Positions 36,226 through 43,923 of a stretch of 64,000 nt of DNA are shown here, piece by piece (positions within the stretch are counted from its first letter, which is position 1; every line of letters begins with the position of its first letter). This stretch comes from Roseiarcus sp963770035. Its GTDB lineage: Bacteria > Pseudomonadota > Alphaproteobacteria > Rhizobiales > Beijerinckiaceae. The notes under the pieces were generated by a model. It made no database searches. It was not told where the DNA came from and was given only the letters and a program-made list of their open reading frames with translations. The stretch is taken from NCBI GenBank assembly GCA_963770035.1, contig CAVYON010000053.1, forward strand, positions 591,733 to 655,732, given 5' to 3'. The position numbers were made by a program, and so were the translations under genes.

Positions 36226-37488
36226 TCAGTTCACCTGTTCCTGTTCTTCTTCTTCCACTGGCGGCAGTGCGGCGCGGTCCAGCAGCGCCTTGTCGATCAG
36301 CCGATCCCGAACGCCGCGCATGATAATGTAAGGCCGCAGGATCGGGTTGAAGAGCCGGTAGCGCAAGCGAAAGCCGTCGCCGACCCGGTGCAGGACGGCG
36401 CCGCGCCCAGGTTCGCTCAGGTGGCGCAGCGCACGGGCGAACAGCACCGGCTCGGAGTTGGCGTTCCGGATCAGCGACAGCGGCGGCTTCACCGCAGCGA
36501 GCGTGAAGTAGCGCTGGTCGTCCACCTCCGCCAGCGCGCAGGCGAGCAGCACCTCTTTGTAAAAGTTGGAGTTCTGCACGCTCTTGATCGCGTCGTTGTA
36601 GAGCGACTTGATCGACTGCTGCCACTGATCGAGCGCCTTGTGCATGCCCTGCTCGACATGCTCGGGCATGATCTCCAGGCTGCGCGCCTCCAGCGCCGCG
36701 CGCACGCTGTAGATGCACAGGAGATGGGTGATATAGGGCACGCCCTGTGAGTAGTTGACAAGATCCTCGAGCGCCTCGAAGTCGATCTCCAGGTTGAGCC
36801 GCTCGAACCCGGCGATGATGATGCTGCGGATCTCGTTGGCCGACATCGCGGGCATGTGGACCTGCACGAGCGCCCGCTCGATCGACTGGTGTTCGCGAAT
36901 GAGTTCGTCGACGGAGTCGGCCACGCCGATGAGCAGGACCGTCGCGTTGACCGCATGATCGGAGAGCGCCTTGATCGTGTCCGCCATGGCTGTGATCGCC
37001 TCGGGGCGCCGGATCCGGTCGAATTCGTCGAAGATCACGATCAGGGACGCCGAACTCGAAAGATCCTGCAGCGTCCGTCGGACGCCGTCGGGCGTCTCCG
37101 CATTGAGGTCGGAGTCGGGCGGCGGCGGCGATGTCAGCGGGTTGCGCAGGCCGACGAAGCCGATGTTCGGCTGCCGCTTCGCCGCCTCGATGTCCTTGAA
37201 CGCCTTGGTCCACAGCGAGGCGTAAGTGTCGGAAATGTCGCAGTTCGTCCGCGACACGACGAACGCCTGGCGCTTGGCGAGAAAGGCGGAAATCATGTTG
37301 GAGAGCGATGTCTTGCCCGTCCCGCGCTCGCCGTACAGGATCGCATGGCAGCCGCGCTGGGACACGGCGTCGATGATCTTGAGGACCTGATCCTTCCGGC
37401 CGGAGAAGAGATCGCGTTCGTTGATGGGGGCCCCGGGGGTAAAAACAGTCCCGGTCTGATAGATCAGGGCGTCGAAATCCGGTTCCAT
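36226..37488 (-). CDS. AAA/STAND-like ATPase of unknown role
   Basis: A 420-residue P-loop ATPase. Walker A is ILYGERGTGKTSLSNMIS at about residues 50-67; Walker B is LIVIFDEFDRIRRPEAI. After the ATPase core there is a helical lid (GVPYITHLLCIYSVRAALEA) and a C-terminal winged-helix-like part (YRLFNPILRPYIIMRGVRDR) ending in an acidic tail. The layout resembles Orc1/Cdc6-like and novel STAND ATPases often found near mobile or defence genes. The start is placed at ATG 37488; the longer frame to 37590 is possible. It lies 355 bp from the RiPP operon on the same strand, and a link is not established. The gap between them (37489-37842) contains nothing I recognise. Confidence 0.75.
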   Translation of the reverse strand: MEPDFDALIYQTGTVFTPGAPINERDLFSGRKDQVLKIIDAVSQRGCHAILYGERGTGKTSLSNMISAFLAKRQAFVVSRTNCDISDTYASLWTKAFKDIEAAKRQPNIGFVGLRNPLTSPPPPDSDLNAETPDGVRRTLQDLSSSASLIVIFDEFDRIRRPEAITAMADTIKALSDHAVNATVLLIGVADSVDELIREHQSIERALVQVHMPAMSANEIRSIIIAGFERLNLEIDFEALEDLVNYSQGVPYITHLLCIYSVRAALEARSLEIMPEHVEQGMHKALDQWQQSIKSLYNDAIKSVQNSNFYKEVLLACALAEVDDQRYFTLAAVKPPLSLIRNANSEPVLFARALRHLSEPGRGAVLHRVGDGFRLRYRLFNPILRPYIIMRGVRDRLIDKALLDRAALPPVEEEEQEQVN

Positions 37489-37842
37489 GCTGCTCTCAAG
37501 CCAACGCGCAACACTCCCCCTTCGGGCGGCTTTGTCAAAGCGGCCCGGCGAGTGCGGCGCCAAAATGCGCCTACGATTGAAATCGGTCAAACCGGCGCAG
37601 CCGCCGGTCGATCGAAGGGGTCGCGGGATACGCGCACGAGCGCTCCCGTCATGGCGAGGATGAGGGCGTAAGATTGCGCCAAGCTTGAGGTTTTGCCGGC
37701 CCTGGTTTGTGAGCCGAAGGGCGAGGCGATCGCGGTCCTCCTTCGCAGGATCGAGAAGCGGAATCGTTCCGCTTGGCGCGCGCCGGACGCCGAGCCGCCC
37801 GCAAGCCGGGCCGGCGACCGCACCTTTGACCCCTGCCTCGAA

Positions 37843-38916
37843 TCACGCCAGGGCGAGCGCGCGATGGTCCCACATGACCCGGTATTCCGGGACCCAATCT
37901 CGATTGACCTCGACGCAGTAGAAGTCTTTCCCCAAGTATGTGTAGGACGGATCCGGCTCACCGGGGAGGCTGCCGAGACCGAGCGTGTTTTGGCTGGAGG
38001 GCGCCTTATGCTCGCCCGAGCAATTGTACGATCTCGCCGCCTCCAGAGCCCGATCGCTAATGTCGGTACGGTAGATCCGGTAGTCGGTGATGAGGCCCTT
38101 TCGAATGGCGTCGAGCGAGAAGAACTCCTCTCTGGATTTGGACAAGATCCTGTAACGGCCCTGGCTCCTGTCCTCGAACTCGACCAGACACTGTCGCAGC
38201 AGCCCGGCAAACCGGACCTGTTCGGCGGGCGCCAGCGACATCAGCCTGAAAGTTTCGGCATAGACGGTGATCACGTCCGGCCGCACGCTGTCGGCAAGCG
38301 TGTCGAGATCTGTGGCCAACTGCTTCAAGTCCGATGGGTCCTTTCGATCGATGAACGTGATCAGATCGCAGTTTAGGGCCATGCCATTGTTGCAGACGCG
38401 ATCGCAGAGCCTGTTGAATCGCTCGGTCGGCACGGCAGGACGATTATTTGCCCTCAAGACGCGCGCGTCGAAGGTCTGGACACCGAACGACACATAGTTG
38501 AACCCGCTCGACGCCAGGATGTCGATTTTCTCCTCATTCATCATCGACGGATTGCACTCGAATGTCTTGAACGGGATCGCGTCGAATTTCGGGATGGAAT
38601 TGAAAATATCGGCCATGATATTGGGCGTCATCATCGACGACGTGCCGCCGCCGAAATAGACGCTGCGAAACTCGTGGCCGGCGATGACGTCCGAATAGTG
38701 AGAAATCAGGCTGGGTAGGTAGTGGCGGTAGTACGTCTCGTAGATGTCGCTGCCGATCTTCGTCTTCAGTCCGCGATGTTTGCAGAACGTGCACTCGGTC
38801 AAGCAGAATGGATTGTGGATATAAAGGTGATACGTTTCTCCGACCGTGCGCTGGTGTTGGAGCCAGATCTCACGGAGCTGGCGCTTGTCGACAACCTGTT
38901 CCTGTGGCTCCGACAT
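37843..38916 (-). CDS. HemN-like radical SAM protein of the RiPP operon
   Basis: A 357-residue radical S-adenosylmethionine enzyme. The 4Fe-4S motif is FCLTECTFCKHRG (C38, C42, C45; CxxxCxxC), followed by the HemN/HemW-like SVYFGGGTSSMMTPNIMADI, KTFECNPSMMNEEKIDILAS and FNYVSFGVQTFDARVLRANN. These identify the coproporphyrinogen-oxidase-like branch, but the C-terminal half is not that of true HemN. The start at ATG 38916 has AAAGGCAGG upstream and lies 26 bp after the HExxH gene. HemN-like enzymes include methyltransferases and cyclopropanases as well as porphyrin oxidases, so it may modify the peptide made by this operon (inference). Confidence 0.82.
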   Translation of the reverse strand: MSEPQEQVVDKRQLREIWLQHQRTVGETYHLYIHNPFCLTECTFCKHRGLKTKIGSDIYETYYRHYLPSLISHYSDVIAGHEFRSVYFGGGTSSMMTPNIMADIFNSIPKFDAIPFKTFECNPSMMNEEKIDILASSGFNYVSFGVQTFDARVLRANNRPAVPTERFNRLCDRVCNNGMALNCDLITFIDRKDPSDLKQLATDLDTLADSVRPDVITVYAETFRLMSLAPAEQVRFAGLLRQCLVEFEDRSQGRYRILSKSREEFFSLDAIRKGLITDYRIYRTDISDRALEAARSYNCSGEHKAPSSQNTLGLGSLPGEPDPSYTYLGKDFYCVEVNRDWVPEYRVMWDHRALALA

Positions 38917-38942
38917 GATCAACCTGCCTTTGCCTGAAGAAG

Positions 38943-40070
38943 CTACGCCATCGACATGGGCGCAACCGACGCGGTCGCCGATGAAGCGGATCGCTCCAGT
39001 TCGTCTGCAGACGCCATGATGGCCTCGACCGTCTGCAGATGGGACAGGATCTGCGGCGAGCAGAGGTCGTGGTATTGCGCGATCCCTTGCCACGGCTGAT
39101 GCAGAAATCCCGATCGCGCCTTGTCCTGCAACGCCTTGCATCTCTCCGCCGAAAATAGGCCTGTCAAAGAGGCGCGACGCCAAAACCAGTAAAGGCCATA
39201 CCAGACCAAGCAGGCATGCAAGTAGGCGTGCAAGTTGATGACGTTTCCCGACCACGGCGACTTCACCATAATCTTGGCGGACAATCGGTCCAGCAGGAAT
39301 CGTGACGCAACCTCCTCGAGCATGAACAGCATGGAGTGGATGGATTCGTGCACAATCGAGTCTGTCAGCTTCTCGACATCGACTGCGGGCAGGTGCGGGT
39401 TCACCAACAGCGCGAGGCCAATATATTGCGAGAAGGAGCTCGAGTTAATCTTCGAGGGCGCGCCGGGCTCAAACCGCAACGACACCTGCGTCAGGAACGT
39501 CTGGGCGAACTGCGCGGCGGCCGGCACAGCCGCCGAAAGTCTGCTCATGCAGTCCACAAGCCGTTCCCGAACCGCCTGCGAGTCGGATTCGCCGAGCGGC
39601 AACAGCAGCTTCTCGCTCTCGCCGTCGTAAGGGAACGTCTGCAAGCTGCCATCGTCGATCGCCACCCGGTCCGCGATCAGCCACGGGGTCTGGCGGCGCC
39701 TGAGCCCCCCCTCCTCGGGAACGAGCTGGACGTCGCCCCGGACGCTCCAGATCGAAACCGGCAGGTCGGACACATGGCCTTCGAGAACGAGTTCCGCCAG
39801 GAGAGCCTCGCTGACGAAGGCCCGATCCACCGGAATGCCGTCTCGCCGCCAACGGATGATCTGCGCAACAATCTGAGGCGACCGGAGCACCTCCCGCAGA
39901 CGCGGCTGCGGGAGCGCCTGAAGAGCGCGTGCGAGGCCGGCGCCGATCGCCTCCGCGAAGGCGTCGGACGCCACGGTCGCCTCAATGGCGTCGTCGAACG
40001 CCGCGCGCAGCGACACGGTTTCGTTGGCCACGCTGTCCCATCTGAGAACCGACGTCACCGGGAACGCCAT
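38943..40070 (-). CDS. HExxH motif putative peptide-modification protein
   Basis: A 375-residue protein with a central DSIVHESIHSMLFMLEE segment (HExxH, H241, E242, H245) and a downstream SPWSGNVINLHAYLHACLVW. This arrangement matches the HEXXH putative peptide-modification family (TIGR04267 type), some members of which are described as 2-oxoglutarate-dependent peptide beta-hydroxylases that travel with FxsB-type radical SAM enzymes. The N-terminal half contains PVSIWSVRGDVQLVPEEGG and no known domain. No signal peptide or membrane helix is visible. Its ATG directly follows the TAA of the radical SAM/SPASM gene (no gap). Role inferred: hydroxylation or another modification of the precursor. 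Confidence 0.8.
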   Translation of the reverse strand: MAFPVTSVLRWDSVANETVSLRAAFDDAIEATVASDAFAEAIGAGLARALQALPQPRLREVLRSPQIVAQIIRWRRDGIPVDRAFVSEALLAELVLEGHVSDLPVSIWSVRGDVQLVPEEGGLRRRQTPWLIADRVAIDDGSLQTFPYDGESEKLLLPLGESDSQAVRERLVDCMSRLSAAVPAAAQFAQTFLTQVSLRFEPGAPSKINSSSFSQYIGLALLVNPHLPAVDVEKLTDSIVHESIHSMLFMLEEVASRFLLDRLSAKIMVKSPWSGNVINLHAYLHACLVWYGLYWFWRRASLTGLFSAERCKALQDKARSGFLHQPWQGIAQYHDLCSPQILSHLQTVEAIMASADELERSASSATASVAPMSMA

Positions 40071-41283
40071 TTAGCAATGCACACCTGTTGTCGGAAGCGA
40101 GATCGCGTGGGCTGGGAGCGCCGCCCGCCATTTGTCGAACGCCGCATCGGCAAGCGCATAGAGAACCGAACAGTACACGGACGGGTTGTCGAAGGAGACG
40201 CCATCGAAACGATGGGACAGGAGGCCGCCGCCGCACGCGTCAAAATAGACACAGTTCTGGCAGGTGGCGCAGGGCTGCCGCAGACGATCGAGCCCGTGCG
40301 TCGGTCCAATGGCGTCAAGACGATCGTCGAACACGTTCAGCTCGTCCTCGGCGTAGCGGCCGCCGCAAATGCGCAGAAGATCGCTCAGCCCCATCGAGCC
40401 ATCCGACTCGATGACACAGAGCCGGCGAATATCCCCGCCAAGGTAGTCCATGCTGGGACGCACCCCGAGGAACGCCGACAACATCTGCTCGAACAGCCGG
40501 ACTTCTCGGCGCCTTCGCGCCGAGGGAGTGCCACTCGTCGAAGGCGTCGAGGAGGAATCGGCGATAGGGTTCGGGGCCGACCCACCCTTGCGGCAGGTTG
40601 GCGCGCGTACAATCCGGCAGCAAGAGATCAAAGCTGCGAAACTGTTGTTCGACGAACCAGCGGATCACGCGACGCCCGTCGGCCTCGGGATCGACGACGC
40701 ACAGGAATCCCGGCTTCAGGTCATCGAACAGACGGCTTTCCTGGCGCAGCGAGCGGATGATCTGCAAGAGCTCCCGCGTGCTGCCTCGCCCATCCTTGTG
40801 GACGCGGCGCTTGTCCGCGAACTCCTCGGGCCCGTCGCAACTGATGCCGAAGCGCATGGCGTTGTCGGCAAAGAGCTTCAGCCAGTCCTGGTCCAGCAAC
40901 AGCCCATTGGTCTGAAGGAAAAACTCGATGTGAATGCCCGAGCAGTCCCGACGAAACGCGTCGATCAATTTTTGCATCCGGCGGCGCCCAAGCAGGAGCG
41001 GTTCGCCGCCGTGCAGTTCAATGATGAAGCGATCAAGGCCGTAGGCCTCGCAGTGCTCGACGATGCGTGCCGCGAGCGCCTTGATCACTCTTTCCGACAC
41101 CAATGCAGGCCGTGACTTCCACGACGAGTCCCCCCGATTGTACACATAGCAATATGTGCAATCGAGATTACAACGCTGGGCGATCTTGAGGATCACCCAA
41201 TCGAGGACGGCGTCGTTCGATTCGATGGATGGAGTCTTAAACGTGTCCGGAAGGTCGGTCGTGGACACGCCGGCGCCGCTCAT
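40071..41283 (-). CDS. Radical SAM/SPASM peptide maturase, FxsB/cyclophane-forming type (frameshifted)
   Basis: The N-terminal part from ATG 41283 has the radical SAM motif CNLDCTYCYVYNRGDSSW (C38, C42, C45) typical of FxsB-like enzymes, then RFIIELHGGEPLLLGRRRMQ and FFLQTNGLLLDQDWLKLFAD. The C-terminal part continues in another frame with the SPASM-type cysteines: CVIESDGSMGLSDLLRICGG, CATCQNCVYFDACGGGLLSH and the family's NPSVYC ending. One indel at about 40503-40525, in a GC-rich self-complementary patch, splits the frame. Enzymes of this group join an aromatic residue to a nearby carbon in three-residue motifs (triceptides). Its start overlaps the precursor stop codon (ATGA), so the two are translationally coupled. 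Confidence 0.85.
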
Positions 41284-41516
41284 ACGTTCTTTTCCACAGC
41301 CTTTGTCAGCTCGGCGTTACTGTTGCTGGAATGCACGTTCGAGTGTCTGCCGTAGGCCTCCGCGTGTGCGTTGTTCGCGCGTGTGGCGACCGTCTTCAGA
41401 AGTTCGTCCTTCAGGGACGAAACGTCTTCCGGAGAGAGCGAGTTTAGCGAAACTTTTGCTTTGGCAGCCCCGGGTGAACTTGCCGCGGCAGGCTTCTTTG
41501 CGTCACTACTGGCCAT
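41280..41516 (-). CDS. RiPP precursor peptide (candidate)
   Basis: A 78-residue peptide encoded directly before the radical SAM/SPASM gene (overlap ATGA) and preceded by a GGAGG site 6 bases before the ATG. Residues 1-20 are Ala/Ser/Lys-rich. Residues 22-45 form a likely amphipathic leader (VSLNSLSPEDVSSLKDELLK). The C-terminal region contains NNAHAEAYGRHSNVHSSNSN (residues 48-67), where H51, Y55, H58 and H62 are spaced as in three-residue cyclophane substrates (HAE, YGR, HSN, HSS). The last residues are AELTKAVEKNV. No signal peptide and no Cys are present. An A-rich tract and a TATAGA hexamer lie 60-100 bp upstream, a possible promoter. Confidence 0.78.
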   Translation of the reverse strand: MASSDAKKPAAASSPGAAKAKVSLNSLSPEDVSSLKDELLKTVATRANNAHAEAYGRHSNVHSSNSNAELTKAVEKNV

Positions 41517-41658
41517 CTATGCCTCCAACCGTTTCCAGCCTAAAGAACCCTAGACCTCCAATGGATAGGATATTAAAAAAAAATTGTCTAGGGGGATTGG
41601 TCCGTCGGCGCTCTATACTGCAGTGCAACATGATCACACTTGTCAATGCGGCACTGCG

Positions 41659-41934
41659 TCACGCCGCTTGGCGAGCCTCTCCGGCGGCCCGCTTGACGCC
41701 CCGCGACGACGGCGAAGCCGCCTTCGATGCGTTGTAATCGGCGATAGCCGGCATGCTGGCGAGCGCGACGATTGTCAGGAGATTGCCGACCGCGCCGCCA
41801 CCGTTCTTCTCGATCACCAGCGCCCGCGTCGTGAGCAGCGGCGCGTAAAAGCTACCGCCAGATCCGGCTCGACCGCCTCGCGTTTCGATGTCGAGAGCGA
41901 CCTTCCGAGCGGGCTCAAAAACGAAAACGATCAC
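41659..41934 (-). pseudogene. Short-chain dehydrogenase remnant
   Basis: A minus-strand stretch reads FYAPLLTTRALVIEKNGGGA, then VGNLLTIVALASMPAIADYN and ASKAAS. This matches the middle of SDR proteins, with the NVLS-like active-site strand and the YxxSK catalytic motif changed (DYNASK in place of YSASK). Sequence before and after is not SDR-like, so only about 80 codons remain. It lies upstream of the RiPP operon and is probably unrelated to it. Confidence 0.6.
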
Positions 41935-42063
41935 AGCGCCCTCAAAAAGGGATTTTGGCGCCTGTCGTCGTAACGCCAGTCATCGCAACCCGAAACCCTG
42001 ACACCGCAACCCTGATCGCGAGCCGCCCGGCGACGCCGTCAGCCTTTATCGCGCGACCGGCTC

Positions 42064-42246
42064 CTATCGCCCGCCGCCGCGCCCGGTGTTGTTCTGTGCG
42101 TAGCTGGTGGGATCGTAAGGATTGGTCTCCTCGAAATGACCGGCGAAGACCTGGGAGGCCGTCTGCGACGAGGGATTGACCGCCTGATTGGCGTTGCAGC
42201 CGGAGAGCGCGAGCGCCGCAACCGCCAGGATGATCGAGATCCGCAT
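42064..42246 (-). CDS. Small lipoprotein
   Basis: A 60-residue protein starting at ATG 42246 with a strong GGAGGA ribosome site 6 bases upstream. It has a short basic N-terminus, a hydrophobic segment and a lipobox (ISIILAVAALALSGC, Cys at residue 17), so it should be exported and lipid-anchored. The mature part is Asn/Gln/Thr-rich (ETNPYDPTSYAQNN) and ends RGGGR. No known family is recognised. Small lipoproteins of this kind are common in Hyphomicrobiales. Confidence 0.75.
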   Translation of the reverse strand: MRISIILAVAALALSGCNANQAVNPSSQTASQVFAGHFEETNPYDPTSYAQNNTGRGGGR

Positions 42247-42671
42247 TCGCGTCCTCCAGGCCAGTGGAAACAAAGCCAGCTTCGCACAGGGGATCGGAAG
42301 CCGGCAACCGCGCCAGTGAGCTTGCCCGCGCCCGCCTGCCGCCGCCGGCGCCGCCGCATTGGGCTCCAAGCTCAATATGGCGATTGAAGTCCTTTCGTTA
42401 CGTTCGTTACGAGACAGGCGCTCAAATATCTCTTTTCCGGGCCGCCTCGGATCTCGCGACGCGGGTCGCGCGGGCAGAGAAATATTGGCATGCGGCCTTA
42501 TCGCAAGGACGGTCAAGCCACCGTAAGCGCGGAAGCCCAACCGCGACCTTGGACGCGTCAAATGGGCGGGGAGTAGGCCGGTGGCCGAACGGCGGGTCTG
42601 ACGCGCATTGCGCGCGTTCACGCCCGAGCCTGCACGCGCAGAGTCCGCCCACTCCAGACATTCGTCATTCG
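42247..42671. other. Intergenic region between lipoprotein and AraC-type regulator
   Basis: About 425 bp in which I find no supported gene. Short frames are arginine-rich shadows. It includes the promoter region of the lipoprotein gene; no clear hexamers or stem-loops stand out. Confidence 0.3.
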
Positions 42672-43772
42672 CTACGAAACGACTGCGGGCGGCTGTGTGC
42701 GCCGCCTGGTTATCGCCGCGACGAGTGCGTCGCGCCATGCCGCTGGCGTGGTCTTCGTCCACCGCCGAAAGGCCCGCGTGAACCCGCTCGCGTCGGCGTA
42801 GTCGAGCGCGTCGGCGATCTGACCGATCGGCATAGCGGACCCCTCCAGCATCCGTCGCGCGATCTCGAAGCGGATCTCGTCAGCCAACTCCTTGAATGTG
42901 ACGCCGAACTCGGCGAGGCGTCGATGCAGCGTCCGGCTGTGCATGGAGAACATCGGCGCGATGTCCTCGACCGCGCCGTGTCCCGTCAGGATGGCCGTCC
43001 TGAGGACGCCCTTGACCCTGTCGGGCAAGCTCGCGCCGCGCCCCAAGTCCAGCGCATCGACCTGTCTTTGCAGGAGCCGCCGCAGGTCGGCGTCCGCTGC
43101 CGGCAAGGGACGCGCCAGCCAGTCGGTTGAGAATTGGATACCGGTCTCCAAGGCGTCGAAGCGGAGCGGCGCGTGGAAGAATCGCGAGAACGGTCGCGTG
43201 TCGTTCGGCTTGCGGTGGGCGAAGTGCGCCTCCGATGGCTTCCAGTCGGCTCCGCAAAGCGAACGCAGGATATTGAATGCGACAGCCATGGCCGCGTCCT
43301 CGACCTGGTCGCGGCCCTCGATGTCGCGCTCCTGGATGTCGTAGCCCAGGACGGCCACTTCACCGCGGACAGACAGCCTTGGAGTCGCGCCGCGAACGTG
43401 GAGGTGGAGATAGCGTTCGAAATTCCGGAGCGCCGTCCCGACGTCGGGCGAGTTCTGCACCAGGAACCCGACGAGTCCGAAATGGGAGAGGCGCCCTTGC
43501 TGCCCCAGCAGGAGGCCGAAATGCCCGCAGCGGGTCCTGGCCGCGCAAACGCTTAACAGGCGGGCTCGCGCACGATACGCGACCAGGTTGTCGGAATCGT
43601 CGAGGAGCGCCGGCGGCAGCCCGGCTTCGGCCAGCGCCGCGGCGGGGTCGACTTCGAGGCTGCGCAGGAGCGCGGGGGCGGCGGTCAGAACCCCGACGCG
43701 GACGTTGGCGTCTTCGGGGGCGCGTGTTGCCCTGACGTGCCGTGTGGTCCTCAAACGGATGGGAGTCATCAT
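42672..43772 (-). CDS. AraC family transcriptional regulator (OruR-like)
   Basis: A 366-residue regulator. The N-terminal part matches the arabinose-binding domain of the OruR-like AraC subgroup (FGLLLGQQGRLSHFGLVGFL, about residues 84-103). The C-terminal 100 residues form the AraC double helix-turn-helix: MFSMHSRTLHRRLAEFGVTF, EIARRMLEGSAMPIGQIADA and LDYADASGFTRAFRRWTKTT. The start at 43772 has two adjacent ATGs. It is divergent from the disulfide reductase gene, and a 7-bp inverted repeat lies between them, so it probably controls that gene and the sulfur-related gene after it. Confidence 0.9.
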   Translation of the reverse strand: MMTPIRLRTTRHVRATRAPEDANVRVGVLTAAPALLRSLEVDPAAALAEAGLPPALLDDSDNLVAYRARARLLSVCAARTRCGHFGLLLGQQGRLSHFGLVGFLVQNSPDVGTALRNFERYLHLHVRGATPRLSVRGEVAVLGYDIQERDIEGRDQVEDAAMAVAFNILRSLCGADWKPSEAHFAHRKPNDTRPFSRFFHAPLRFDALETGIQFSTDWLARPLPAADADLRRLLQRQVDALDLGRGASLPDRVKGVLRTAILTGHGAVEDIAPMFSMHSRTLHRRLAEFGVTFKELADEIRFEIARRMLEGSAMPIGQIADALDYADASGFTRAFRRWTKTTPAAWRDALVAAITRRRTQPPAVVS

Positions 43773-43870
43773 GACGCGCCCCGACTATCGCATTTGTCTT
43801 TCAATGACCAGTCTTTGTCTGCAAATGTCAAGACAGAACGGCGTAATTCGATGTAAGCTAGCGCCAATTC

Positions 43871-43897
43871 ACTGACCGCCAAGTGTCACAGGTCAGT
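43871..43897. promoter_or_regulatory. Inverted-repeat operator candidate
   Basis: ACTGACC (43871-43877) and GGTCAGT (43891-43897) are perfect 7-base arms 13 bases apart, so their centres are 20 bp (two helical turns) apart. They lie in the intergenic region between the divergent AraC-type regulator and the reductase gene, 27 bp before the latter's GTG start. Likely target of the AraC-type protein or another dimeric regulator (inference). Confidence 0.5.
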
Positions 43898-43923
43898 CCC
43901 GATCGAACACAGGAAATCAAATC

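Noticed and set aside
40071..41283. Two separate radical SAM-related genes instead of one
   Set aside because: The halves join as one SPASM enzyme of normal length; the second half has no start site and no radical SAM motif of its own.
41612..41646. TTGACA and TATAGA hexamers upstream of the RiPP precursor as a sigma-70 promoter
   Set aside because: The gap between them is 23 bp, too long for a standard promoter. The TATAGA alone may still be a -10 element.
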